Assembly: GCA_958510825.1 (NCBI GenBank)
Contig: OY294049.1
Coordinates: forward strand, 24,814,945-24,878,944
Length of the DNA: 64,000 nucleotides
Reading direction: 5' to 3'
From: Brachypterus glaber
Lineage: Eukaryota; Arthropoda; Insecta; Coleoptera; Kateretidae
Shown piece by piece: positions 46,045-57,081 of the stretch; within the stretch, counting starts at the first letter, position 1, and each line of letters begins with the position of its first letter. The position numbers and the translations under genes are program-made. A model generated the notes under the pieces. The model was not told the origin of the DNA, ran no database searches, and worked only from the letters and a program-made list of their open reading frames with translations.

Positions 46045-47385
46045 GGGACGAGACTTATGCGTCTCGTACATAACTTTCCTATGGGACGGAAGATAAAATT
46101 GTAAAACTTTCGTATCGAACGAATTGTGTATTTTTTATATTTTTTGGGATATATTAGTTTTATTTGTAGCTATTGGTTTGTATTGTTTTTCTGCGAGTAT
46201 TTTACTTAAAAAACTGCACGAGACAAATATAACTCGTAACGTTTAATTGTACACAATTGTAGCGACAGCCGATACGAGTACGAGTTATATATATCTCGTA
46301 CCGCTTATAAAATATATTTTTTACTAAAGACGTTACGAGTCCGAGTCATATAAGTCTCGTACCGCTTATAAAATATATTTTTTACCACAGACGTTACGAA
46401 GTTTTGACAAGATTCGACAAGTCTGGACTATTATAAATAAAAAGAAAATATAAGACTATTTAGCTCAGTTTATAATTTTCTTGCGTTGAGTTCACGTGTG
46501 AGTAATGTCTAACCGAAGTAAGAAACTTTTGGCTTTAGCAAGGGCCTCAGCCTTAAGTGACTGTTCGGAAGAGGAATTCGAAGAGGATTCGGACGATTCC
46601 GTTAACGATAAAGATTATTTGCCTTCTGAGTCATCTGATGTAGATTTCGAAGATGACGAAGAGGACAAAGAAAATGAAGACGACAATGCTACACCAGAGC
46701 TTTCTGTTGTGCCACCAACAAACGTCATAGAAGAGATATGGGGAAGAATAAAAGAATCAGATGAACAGTTATTTGAAACCTTGTGTACCGAAGATGATGT
46801 GCTTTCTCCTCCCTTTTCTGCTGTTAGCCCCTATGATTTTTTTCAACTTTTCGTAACAGACGATTTAATTGACGTAATTGTTGAGGAGACAAATCTATAT
46901 GCAAATCAACTAAATGCTCTAAACACGAACAAACGTATCAAAAACTGGCAACCAACTAATCCTGATGAAATGAAAAAATTTTTCTCAATAATTATAGCAA
47001 TGGGTATTACTAAAGTGCCAAAAATTAACTTGTATTGGTCAAAAGACCCATTGTACCGCAATGAGTTTATTTCTAAGACAATGCCTCGAGACAGATTTCT
47101 TCTTATATTACGTTGTTGGCATTTTGTCAATAATATTTGTTTTTTCTTTAGTCGTTAATAAATCGTGATAAATTATGGAAACCGGGTCCTGTTAAAAAGT
47201 CCTGTTATTGTCGAAGGATTGCACATATTTATTAAACAAATTTCTTTAATTATTTTTGCGCTTTTGAATTTTTTCACGTTTTTATAAACAAAAAAATTAA
47301 GCATGGTGTACGAGTCAAATCAGACTCGTACCGTTCAAATGGAAAATATTATATGAGTTAAATATGTCTCGTACCGTCCTCCACA
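46045..47385. repeat. subterminal palindromic repeats of the piggyBac element
   Basis: Degenerate copies of a palindrome built on ACGAGTC and GACTCGTACCG occur near 46049, 46217, 46273, 46335 (left) and 47309, 47351 (right). Arms of about 8-10 bp are separated by 5-8 AT-rich bases. Placement just inside both TIRs suggests transposase-binding sites, as subterminal repeats serve in several DNA transposons; this is inferred. Confidence 0.7.
46505..47158 (+). pseudogene. piggyBac transposase, N-terminal fragment
   Basis: The 217-codon frame starts at ATG 46505, about 70 bp after a TATAAATA sequence near 46434. Residues 19-65 are highly acidic (EEEFEEDSDDS, DDEEDKENEDD), as is common at piggyBac N termini. 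Then follow PYDFFQLFVTDDLIDVIVEE (about 115-135), TNLYANQL, WQPTNPDEMKKFFSIIIAMG (about 155-175), YWSKDPLYRNEFI and MPRDRFLLILRCWHFVNN, the conserved first part of the DDE_Tnp_1_7 domain. The match stops there; after a frame change RDKLWKPGPV (near 47164) continues the family pattern briefly. The catalytic aspartates are absent and full proteins are near 550-600 residues, so this cannot be active transposase. Confidence 0.9.
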
Positions 47386-47422
47386 AAGTTTTACGTAGGT
47401 GGCTCCGCAGCGAACGTGTTAA

Positions 47423-48658
47423 AAATCAAAATTTCAATGACGAACGGTTTTTCTATATCAAAATAACTAAGAAAAAAGGCTATATACATGTAGGTCCAAA
47501 CATCGCCTTTAAAGCTACCATTGATCTTTAAAAATGGTGCATTTTTAGAAGACCGTAGCTTTTTGGGTTCGATTTTTGGAAGTATATGCATGAAAAGTAG
47601 TTTTCTTAGCTTTTGAGGTACCTTGCATAATTGTTTAATATGCTTTATTTTAAATATAGTTTATTTTAAATATGATACAGTGTATCACTGATAAACTGTA
47701 TCATTGGAAATTAGAGAGTAAAATAAAGTTTACTAAGCAATTAAAGAGAAAATTATAAGAATTCTGTGGTATCAAAAGCTGCAACCCGGTAAAGGAATAA
47801 TTTTTGCAGAGGATTCTTTTGAAATTAAAAGTTTTGTTATTAAATTTAAGTTATTACGGTTTTAATTTACAAATGAGTCATCTTTATTCTTAATCAAGAA
47901 TAATTTAAAAGATATTATAATTTACTAGCAGTAAAGCACGTTACCGCACGGGTACAAATATTGACCATATTAAATCAATTAAAGAAATTAAAAAAGAGTA
48001 TAAAAAAATAGTCCAAACTAGTATATTTTTAACTGAAAATAGTGAGGTACTGAGAAAAATTAAAATTTAACCACACTGGCTTTTCGTGAAAGGAAAAATG
48101 TTTTGCAGCGTCGATCGATCGAAATAAAATTATTCAATTTATCCTGGTGTGATCGAAGTAACTTTAAAAATAGTCTGTCTAAGCAAATAAATGGACAATT
48201 CTCATGAATTTTTTATTGAAGAGCATTTACATATCTAGTTTAAAAGTATCACAATTGAGTGGTCTAACTCCAAAATATATTTTTTTCATTTTAGTTAGTA
48301 TATCATTGTTTGAAAAATTTAACAATAAAAGTGTGTAGTTTTTTTACTTATTATTATCAGTTTTTTGTCCCAAACTTTTTTTTGAGTAACTTTTTTGTAA
48401 TTTTATTTTTGGAATATGATTCCTCAGGTCAAAATACTTTAAAAAAAGTTACTCTTGTTGTTATACTGTACGATTAACCGTTTTCGAGAAAAAACCATTT
48501 GAAAGTGAAATATCTATGATGCAGGGTTATTTTATATCAAAAATTAAAAACAAAAGTTACGATACATGTAGGTCGAAAAATGGGTTCTAAAGCTACTATG
48601 GGCTTTTAAAAATGGTGCATTTTTAGGAGACCATATCTCCGGTAGGATTGATTTTTGG
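47423..48658. other. AT-rich repeat-derived DNA
   Basis: About 47500-47590 and 48560-48660 are related (ACATGTAGGTC, AAAATGGTGCATTTTTAG). GTCGATCGATCGAAAT near 48110 and GTTACCGCACGGGTAC near 47940 were not assigned. No gene; the open frame 47391-47591 is a by-product. Confidence 0.4.
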
Positions 48659-48911
48659 ACGGTAAACAAACATTTTAAAAATGTATCAGATCGGACTGAA
48701 TTTATTTTAATTTAATTCTTCCTAATGTTTATTCATAATATTAAAACGATTTAACTAAAAAAAAACGTGCTAAGCGTCAAATAAGGGCTCATCATAGCTC
48801 GTTTTGTTTTGGTTAAATCATTTTAATAAATATTACAAATAAATATTGGAATGCATTAAATAAAAGTTAATTCAATTTGATCCGATACATTTTTAAAATG
48901 TTTGTTTACCG
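48659..48911. mobile_element. hairpin MITE, ~50-bp arms
   Basis: ACGGTAAACAAACATTTTAA at 48662 is inverted to end ACCGT at 48909; the arms include AATGTATC and GATCNNACTGAATT-like sequence. Interior about 150 bp. No target duplication was identified. Confidence 0.6.
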
Positions 48912-48912
48912 T

Positions 48913-49175
48913 GTCGGTTAGTTGCTTTTTGAATAACAGGCCCAATTTAATCTAATTTAACCCCAATTTTTTACAGTGTAGGTTTAGGTAAGGAAATTGA
49001 ATTAACTGATAATAGGTTCCAGTACACTATCGTCCGGGAAGCCCGCATTTTTGGCATTAATTTAACTTAAAACAAATACTTAAAAACTATGTCTTTATAA
49101 TTACGAATAGTTAAGCTATGTTTAGCATAAAAATAAAATAAATTTATTTGGATCTTTATGCCTGAGACGTTTTAC
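48913..49175 (+). repeat. dispersed repeat S-host, copy without SINE
   Basis: GTCGGTTAGTTGCTTTTTGA to ATGCCTGAGAC. It is nearly the same as 49800-50330 but uninterrupted at AAAAACTATGTCTTTATAAT (about 49085-49104). Confidence 0.75.
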
Positions 49176-49180
49176 CGTTT

Positions 49181-49799
49181 GACCGTTTGACATTTGTGGT
49201 AAAAATTAATAAATTTTTGTGTTAGGGGCAACTTTTGGTGGATTTTCGGAACGGGTTAGTATTTAGTATTTTATTTATACTTGTTTAGAGACCTTTTCTA
49301 AGGTATTTCATACCACAGATTGTTAAGTTTTACCTATAATTATAGGTATAAATTATAATTTATATATAATACAGTTCCAGATTCTCAATCTTGATTATCA
49401 TATTTTTAAAGCTTTAAACTGTTCCTCCATAGTCTTTCAAACTCTTGCCACAAACGTTTCATCATTTTTATTATAATTTAATAAAATATACTGTATAAAC
49501 TAAATAAAATACGAAAAATATAAAAAAATTAAAAATCTTTTGATCATTGTAAGGAAAAAAAATAAGATTTCAAGCCCTTTTAATTTTTCATTTAAGAAAA
49601 ATACAGACAATTTTTAACGATTTTTTACGATTCATGGTAATTAGCACCCTTAGAGAGGTTTGATTGCTCCTACATTTTCAGAGAGAACTTTTTAATTACA
49701 CCTAAAAGAACATTTTAAGACAATAAAAAAAATCTTTGATCATTTGGACTTCTGACTTGGATACATTCCTGCATCCAATACACAATATATGAAATATTG
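49181..49799. other. intergenic, nothing recognised
   Basis: AT-rich sequence between the two copies of the S-host repeat. Confidence 0.4.
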
Positions 49800-50330
49800 T
49801 CGGTTAGTTGCTTTTTGAATAACAGGGCCCAATTTAATCTAATTTAACCCCAATTTTTTACAGTGTATGTTTAGGTAAGGAAATTGAATTAATTGATAGT
49901 AGGTTCCAGTACACAATCGTCCGGGAAGCCCTCATTTTTGGCAATAATTCAACCTAAAACTAATACTTAAAAACTATGGGAAGATTGGTATAGTGGACTA
50001 CCGCGTCGTACTTGATGAGTTTACTACCCAAAATAGCGTGAGTTCGATTCTCACCGGCGCCGATTTGCCTTTTTCAGTTAATTAATAATTGAAATTTGGC
50101 GAAGGCGTAAGTGAAGCGGACAAATTGGTTCGAAAGTCAATTAAAGCAGGTGGTTCCCTCTACTACTAGCCCACACACGTCCTGGACTTAGGGGATGCTT
50201 AATTAAGTAAAATAGTATGAGGTTAAACAAAATGTAAAATGTGTGTCTTTATAATTATGGATAGTTAAGCTATGTTAAGCATAAAAATAAAATAAATTTA
50301 TTTGGATCTTTATGCCTGAGACTTATTCAA
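49800..50330 (+). repeat. dispersed repeat S-host, copy with SINE
   Basis: Same start (GTCGGTTAGTTGC) and end (ATGCCTGAGAC) as 48913-49175, interrupted after AAAAACTATG by 265 bp of SINE. Confidence 0.75.
49979..50243 (+). mobile_element. tRNA-derived SINE, full length
   Basis: The head has a pol III A box TGGTATAGTGG (49987-49997) and B box GAGTTCGATTC (50041-50051), spaced as in tRNA genes, but no CCA-ready acceptor stem is obvious and a 180-bp non-tRNA body follows (GGCGAAGGCGTAAGTGAAGC, CCCTCTACTACTAG, GGGGATGCTTAATTAAGTA). It ends in an AATGTAAAATGT tail. The empty site at 49095 defines the boundaries; the target duplication is at most a few bases. Confidence 0.85.
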
Positions 50331-50689
50331 ACTTAAAAATTATTTTAAAAATTTCATTTAAATTTTCATTTTGTAAGTTTTATATTTTCTTACGAAATAG
50401 TTGTACCCCCTTCATTTTGTTGTAGATTTACATCATTATTTAAACTATAATTTACCGTAATAATATATGTATATAAAAATTAATTTTTGTACTTAATTCT
50501 TAGGCTATTTTTTATTGATTTTGGGTTTTTAGCTTATCACATACTTACGTTTAAAAGCTCCCCGAAGTTCCACAGGATTTTTTATATGTGTTTGTACCAA
50601 ATTGTAGCTTATATGTATGCCGTTTTTTAAAAAGTGGTGGTTTTTTGTCGATTTTTTGGTTTGAATATTAAAAAAATGCACTATGCATT
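50331..50689. other. intergenic, nothing recognised
   Basis: AT-rich. Confidence 0.4.
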
Positions 50690-51190
50690 TATCTTACATT
50701 TTTCGAGCGGGAGGTCGTAGAAACTCGAAATTTAGTACAACTCGTCAAACAGGATGAGACGTGGAAATGTTGGAGATTTCGGAGGAAGAAAGATAGGCGA
50801 TACGCGCAACTCTAACAACTGGTGAATTTAGCCGCTGTCCAATGTGCACTAGGGGGGCGTGTCCACTTTTCAAAACTCAAGTCTCATTCTAAGTTTGACA
50901 AGCTGTACGTAGGGGTACAATGACAAACTAAAATCAACAAAACAAAAAATCAAGAACTGTGGAAGTGACATTTTTTGAACTGGAGGTCGTAGTAACTTGA
51001 AATTCGGTATTTAGGCACAATGAAAAATAAAAATCAACAAAGCCAAAAACCAAGATGGTCGACCTGTCAAGGTAATATCTTTCGAACGGGAGGTCATAAA
51101 AACCTGTATGTATTTGGTATGTAAACAAAACAAAACAAACAAAAAACAAGATGGCTGACCTGTACACGTATATCTTTCAAACGGGATTTT
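50690..51190. repeat. degenerate tandem repeat, ~100-120-bp unit
   Basis: Units share TTTCGAACGGGAGGTCGTAG, AACTTGAAATTCGGTAT, CAATGACAAA and CAAAAAACAAGATGG. About four copies, the first diverged. The open frame 50934-51167 (minus) is a by-product. Confidence 0.65.
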
Positions 51191-52950
51191 GCTAAGTATG
51201 TCAGTAATTGATAATAATTAAAAATCGATAAAATAATAAAAATTAGATAAAGCCGTAATCAAAAAATATATATTTATGTGCAAGAAAATAAAAAAAGTTC
51301 AAAGTTTTAAACTTAAAGATTCTTGACGCCATTTTGAATACGCCATTTTATATTTTTTATTCTTAATGTCAAATTTAATTTAAGCAAGCCAAAAAGCATA
51401 TTACCAATTTAAAGTAAAACTTTATTTATAAATTTAACTATGTATTTTAGAGGCCATAATGAACCCGCTGTTTTGAATTTTTAACTTTTAATGCCATATT
51501 CGGTTTTAGCATTCTACACCAATTTTTATACCTGTAGCGTAAACAGCCGAATTAATGCCATTTTTGGGTATCGACCGGACCAAAACGTCTAAACCAGTAA
51601 ATTGAACGGAGTAGAATGAATGTGAACAAAAAAAGAAATATGCGCGGTGCTAAAAAAACGTGTTAGTTAATCTTATAGACCAAAGCACCACTAAGCCTAA
51701 TAGAATAAATTTAAATATATGCATCCAATAGAGTTTATTAAATTACAAGTACTTTAGATAAATTGTGGATTCTGAATTAAACAGATAAAGCTATAAATAG
51801 CTAAAACCTAAATTTATGTTTTACTTGTTTAAGTACTTTTTATCTTAAATGTATGTTTTTTTTAAACAAGGTTATTTCCAAATTTAAATTATACACTATT
51901 CAACAAATTAAGGGAACAAAAATGTTTTTTTAGTGTTTTTTGAAGACCTATCTTTGTGAAAAATTGTCGTATAGAAATGAAAAAAGAAACATTTTAAAGC
52001 TTTAAGTTTTTAACACAAATTTGAAAGTTTTCCACTTTCATTTGTTTAACAAATTCTTTGCTTGTAGTAGAGTAGATATAATAGATAAAATAATACACTT
52101 TTAGTCAACTCTACATTACTTTTATTCTTTTTATATTTTTGAGATTGAAAGTTACACATTCATCTTCAGGCAAACTAAAAATAAATTATAAAAGTAGGTA
52201 TTAGAACCAATACTAAACAATGTAAACACTGCTTAACCTTATCAAACCTTACGTTAAGAACAAAATTTCAAGAAAAATTACACAAATTCACCTATAACAA
52301 TTGTATATATATAAATAATTACCTTAAGTTAGTTTAAGTTTTTAGTTTCGACACTGACTAAGTACCAATGGTTTCGAGATCTTTTAGTAGAAAACTTTTT
52401 TGAGCTACGGTTATTAACCAATCATAACAAATAACGCGAGGCAAAAATTTTCCATTTTTTTAAGGGCCCATGGGCTCGGGATATTATTTTTTTTTAGTTA
52501 AAGCAATGAATACGTCAGTTAGCTTGTTTATTCAGGTTTAATTTGATTTTTTTTGTACCTCCACGTCAATTTTTTGCTGATATATCCGACTTTCAAGGAA
52601 AAAGGAACCTTTTATATTTTTTCATCGATGATCGCATAGTAAATTTGAGGGCAGTTTTAAAAACATTAATAAACACACTACAAGACCCTTTTATGATTTT
52701 TTGACAGATTTTTTTTTCAACCCCAACATTAGTTTGAAAAAAGTACAAAAAAAATACTTTTTATGGTTGTTTAATAAATCTACCGCTACTTTACAAATAT
52801 TGATGGGAAGACTAACGTTGCTAGGTTTTTTACAGCTTAATATACCCCCAATAACCCTGTAAATTTTCAAATTGATCGATCAAACCGTTTTTCTGGTCCT
52901 ATTGATCAAAGTTTTACAAAACAATTGTAGAGTTGAAATTTGTAAAAAAT
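51191..52950. other. AT-rich intergenic, nothing recognised
   Basis: No coding domain, RNA gene or repeat shared within the window was found. Confidence 0.4.
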
Positions 52951-53053
52951 GTGCCAAAAAAATAGGAATTTGAATAAATACTTGTTTAGTGTTCAGTAAC
53001 TATTAATGCACACTAAACAAGTGTTAGTACTGAAATTCGTAATTTTTTGGCAC
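52951..53053. mobile_element. 103-bp hairpin element
   Basis: GTGCCAAAAAAATAGGAATT at the left is inverted as AATTCGTAATTTTTTGGCAC at the right; the centre has TTGTTTAGTGT / ACACTAAACAA. Confidence 0.6.
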
Positions 53054-53109
53054 TTAGTGTATTCTTCCTAAACGATGTTTAATAAACATTTTGTAATTAT
53101 CATCAAAAT

Positions 53110-53620
53110 GAAAAAATAGTATATTGTTTTACTAAGTGAAAAGTGAAGCTTTTTTTACTAGTCTGTAGAATTTATGGACGACGAGAAGCGGAGTGCGGAA
53201 ACTACAGACGAGTAAAAAAAGCACTTTTCCTCTTCTTCTTTTTTTTTGTAGGCTAAATCGTACACTTTTCGCGATTTCGATGGTTACTTGTCTAATGTAG
53301 CATTTGCAATTTCGGAGATATTTGTAAGTGTATAAACCATATATTCTTCTTCAATCATTTTTAATCTATTTCACACAAGGTTTTTGCACAGAATCTCGAG
53401 TCAACCACCTGTTTACATAATAAACAAACAAGTTTGAAGTAGGGCTGTCATCAAAGTCAAAGAGTGCTGCCGCCAGTGGTAGTTTTGCTAACTAACTTTT
53501 TTTTACGGCGTACAACAATGAACTATTTTTTTTACTGTAAAAAAATAGATCACTTCTAACTAGTGTGTTCAGTTATAAAATATGAATATTTTAGTACGCT
53601 TGAAGAAAAACAATTTTTTT
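53110..53620 (+). repeat. dispersed repeat with CpG hairpin, copy 1
   Basis: Starts AATAGTATATTGTTTTACTA, with a hairpin core GACGACGAGAAGCGGAGTGC and GACGAGTAAAAAAAGC, then AATTTCGGAGA, GTCAACCACCTGTTTACA, GTGCTGCCGCCAGTGG and GTACGCTTGAAGAAAAA. Copy 2 is at 59885-60525. Confidence 0.75.
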
Positions 53621-53909
53621 CGACTTTTTTCTCATTTAAAAAAAAATAGATTTGAAACCAGAAACTTAAAGATTTAAAATGCTTTTTATCCATCTCAACA
53701 TGACCATTTTTCACAAAATTCAAAAGCTTCTCAAAAAACACTAAAAATAAAATAATTTTTTTTGTTCCCTTAATTTTTGGAGTAGTATATATTAAACAAA
53801 AATATATATTTATTTATGACTGATTTTCCTAAAGGCTGTATTAAAGTGGATTTAATATATCTCCAAGGGTAAAATTTTGTGTAAATAAAGGAGTTTATTT
53901 ATTTACTTA

Positions 53910-54310
53910 GTTTAAAGTCGTTCTGGGACCTTATTACAGGTATTTTGTTCCACATCAGATTGTAACATTACATCAAAAATGAATTTAAAATGCTCAAAAT
54001 CTAATGGTCATTCCAAGCCTAGAGCTTATTTGGGGCTCCCCACGACTCTGTAATAACTTTTTAAAAATTAAAATAAATAAACTAATAATAATAATAATAA
54101 TAATTCTTTTTTTAAAGTTAATCCGCCATTTTATGCACTTTTTTACAGCGTGTTTAAAAAAGTCGTTCTGGGACCTTATTATAGGTATTTTAACCACATC
54201 AGATTGTAACATTACATCACAAATGATTTTGAAATGCTCCAAATCTAATGGTCATTCCATTCATTTTTCAAAGTTAATCCGCCATTTTATGCACTTTTTA
54301 ACAGTGTGAT
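53910..54310 (+). repeat. imperfect tandem duplication
   Basis: GTCGTTCTGGGACCTTATTA at 53918 and 54162 begins two units that share CACATCAGATTGTAACATTA, AAATCTAATGGTCATTCCA and GTTAATCCGCCATTTTATGC. The first is interrupted by a LINE 3' end. Open frames at 53994-54309 are by-products. Confidence 0.7.
54014..54107 (+). mobile_element. ~90-bp LINE 3'-end insertion with (TAA)n tail
   Basis: GCCTAGAGCTTATTTGGGGC, GTAATAACTTTTTAAAAA, AATAAATAAAC and a (TAA)n tail. It resembles 12012-12100 (minus). The sister tandem unit at about 54260 reads straight through, showing the empty site. Confidence 0.6.
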
Positions 54311-54651
54311 TGAAATCCAGACATTATTTGCTTTAATTAATTACGCAGGCCTGCGACGAAATCCTGTCTTAGATTTAATAGATTTTTGGATGCTAATTAC
54401 TAAAAAAATATTTTTAAAAATCTGTCGGGGATTCCTCCCAAAATTATTTTTTTTTTATTTTCATTCTCAATACTTCTTTTGAAACATTTTTATTTTCTCT
54501 TTTTATAAAAGAAAATCGTTTTTATATTAAGGCCGTAAAGTTTTATTTTTGTATCAAGGCATTTCTGTGTTTTATTGCTATCAAAGGAAACTTATGTTTC
54601 AACGATCTTATTACGCACACTAAAATCATAAATGATTGCTAAGACGAGATT

Positions 54652-56872
54652 TACACTGGTCGACAATAAAACACATTTTTTCATTTTGTCTGATATATCA
54701 TATAATGCTGAACACGAATTTGTCCTCCGTTTGTTGACTTTTTGGATCAGGATTTTGAGACAAATGCTACTGCTATTATGAAAAAAAAAATGTTAAATTT
54801 CGTTGTTTTCAGCCCTAAAAAATTATTATTAAAGCTTATTAAAGTTTTTAATTTGTTTAATAGCTCATTTTGTTCGTTTTTTTTATACCCATTAATTTTG
54901 TGAAATCGGATTTGAGATTGAAATTTTCTGTCCCGAGATGTAAGTGAAAAAACACATCCTTGTTTATGGAGTTTGAGAAAACACGATATTTTGGTGTAAC
55001 ATATCAAGAAAACTAGATATTAAAAAAATTTAAGAATAGAAAAAAATATTTCTGTACGACTTCACCTTGTTTTAAAGATATTCAAATTGTCTGTTTTACT
55101 TTTTTTAATAGAAGTTACTACAATTTATTTTTATATAATTATACTTATAACTGTAATTGTAATTATAATAATTATAATTTTAATTATATATTTACTGACC
55201 ATATGGATATAGGTTTTTTGTAAGTCCGTGTGAGGCATATGTGGTTTAAGTTTAATATAAATTTGAACCACATATGCTTTACAGGACTTACCGAAACCCT
55301 ATGACTTGACCCATATATGGGTTATTGGACAGTAAACGTCTTAAAATAAATTGTAGTAATTTCTGTTAAAAAAAAAGTAAAACAGAAAATTGGAATATCT
55401 TAAAAACAAGATGAATCATTTTTTTCTGTTCCTAAAATTGTTTATTATCTAGTTTTTCTGATGATTTAATATAACGTTATGTTAAATGTTAAAATAAAAG
55501 TTTTATTTCTAATTGCCTTATTAAAAATAACCAAAAAAGCGTGTTTTTCGAACTTAAAAAAAAGGTGTTTTTTCATTTATATCTCGGGACAGAAAATTTC
55601 AATCTCAAATCCGATTTTACGTAATTAATAAGTATTAAAAAACGAACAAATTGAGCTATAATTATAGTTATATACCAAGGTAGAGAAGACATTTTTTATA
55701 GCCGAGCGTATTAAATCCCGAGTTGCGTAGCAGCGAGGGACTTAAGAGTGCGAGGCTATAATAGTCTTTTCTACCGTGGTTTATATATTATTTTTTTCAC
55801 TACTAGCGCATTTATTTTTATTATTTAACATTTTAATATCAATAATAAACTAAAATGTTTGCTGCATCTTAATCAACCGGGCAAAAATAAGTAGCCTTTG
55901 AAATCACCATTTCTGAGAACAAATGAATAAATTAATTTATTCACTGAAAGTTGACAGTTCTACTGGGTGCCATTTTGATATATTTTAAAATGTGTGAAAA
56001 TATCGGTAAGTTGTTTATTTACTTAATAATATGTTAATTTTTATTATTAGGGAAAAAACTAAGAGAGTTGTAATTGACATACTATACATATAAGTACTAT
56101 ATCTTTTCAGATATTATAATGTTTATTTATAGGAAATAATTAGGAAAACCTTATTATCTGCACACAAGATTTTCTTAAGCAGAAAATATTATATCTTTTT
56201 ATGTTTTGTAAAATGCATTGTAAAAATCTTACGTTAAAAATAAACTCAATTCAATTCAAAAAAATTATATTATAATTAATTCATTTGTAATATTTGCCAT
56301 GTCATTTTTTATCCACTGGCAATATATTGTTACATTTTCTCCATTAAAAATTATAAGCAATGACATGTCTTTGCAGTTCAAGGAAAATCAAGGGGCAGAT
56401 ATCAACTGTTTTGTATTTTACTCCTAGTAGGAGAGAAAAAACTATTATTGATCAGGTCAAGAAAATTGATTTTACCATCTGAAAACATGATAAATAATGA
56501 TATGTTCTAAAGCTAGTAGTGGAAAAAATAAATAAAAATCTTTAGTAATAACTGAGAAATAGGCATTATTTTTTTTACCTTTTTTTCAGTTTTTTTTTTA
56601 ACTGTTCTCGAAAACCGTTAAAGATATCTAAAAAAACAAAATATTTTTAATATCTGCGTAAAAAACTGCATCTCATAGATGTATAATGTTCCGGGAAAAA
56701 ATGTTTTAGGGCTGAAAACAACGATATTTAATTTTTTTTTCAAAAAAGCAGTAGCATTTATCTCAGAATCCTGAAAAAATGGAGGTCAAATTCGTGTTCA
56801 GTGACAAAAAGTACATCGAAAATGACATATCAAGACAAAATGGAAAGATATATTTTTTTGTCGACCAGTGTT
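54652..56872. mobile_element. large inverted-repeat element, 2.2 kb
   Basis: Outer arms 54652-54830 and 56700-56872 (CACTGGTCGACAA ends, GCTACTGCT, GTTGTTTTCAGCCCTAAAA) and inner arms about 54862-55155 and 55348-55665 (AAATCGGATTTGAGATTGAA, TTTCTGTCCCGAGAT) are inverted copies. The centre has another palindrome near 55200-55320 (ACCACATATG). About 1 kb between 55665 and 56690 has no partner and looks like a later insertion. No transposase. The open frame 54747-55007 is in the left arm. Confidence 0.65.
55672..55795. repeat. CpG-rich hairpin (GCCGAGCG / GAGGCTATAAT type)
   Basis: TAGAGAAGACATTTTTTATA pairs with TATAATAGTCTTTTCTACCG, with CpG-rich words GCCGAGCG and GCGAGGGA inside. Same class as those at 4305, 15668, 36425 and 53120. 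Confidence 0.5.
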
Positions 56873-57081
56873 ATTGGGGGAAACATATAGCACATAAGCA
56901 GACTTATTCTCTATCGAGGTAAAAAATACTGGATTGGATATTAAGACCAGTAAAATTTACTATAGAATTATGTTTCAACCGTAAAACAAGAATTCTCTTT
57001 CACAGAAAAAGGGATATTTACAGTAATTATAAAATATCCTATTATTTTATCCTTATTTCCAAATGCTTTGGACATTAATTA

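Larger units (their letters stand above)
46033..47418 (+). mobile_element. piggyBac element, internally deleted
   Basis: TTAA at 46029-46032 and 47419-47422 flanks ends CACGTTCGCTGCGG and CCGCAGCGAACGTG. At 1386 bp it is shorter than autonomous piggyBac elements (commonly over 2 kb). It holds the N-terminal part of the transposase gene and palindromic subterminal repeats on both sides. It could move only with transposase from elsewhere. Confidence 0.9.

Noticed and set aside
47110..47160. A short intron in the piggyBac frame ending TTTTCTTTAG
   Set aside because: The possible GT...AG interval is only about 26 bases, too short for an insect intron; a frameshift or deletion is simpler.
49979..50070. 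A functional tRNA gene
   Set aside because: A and B boxes are present, but the acceptor and anticodon stems are not convincing, and the body plus a second copy show it is a SINE.
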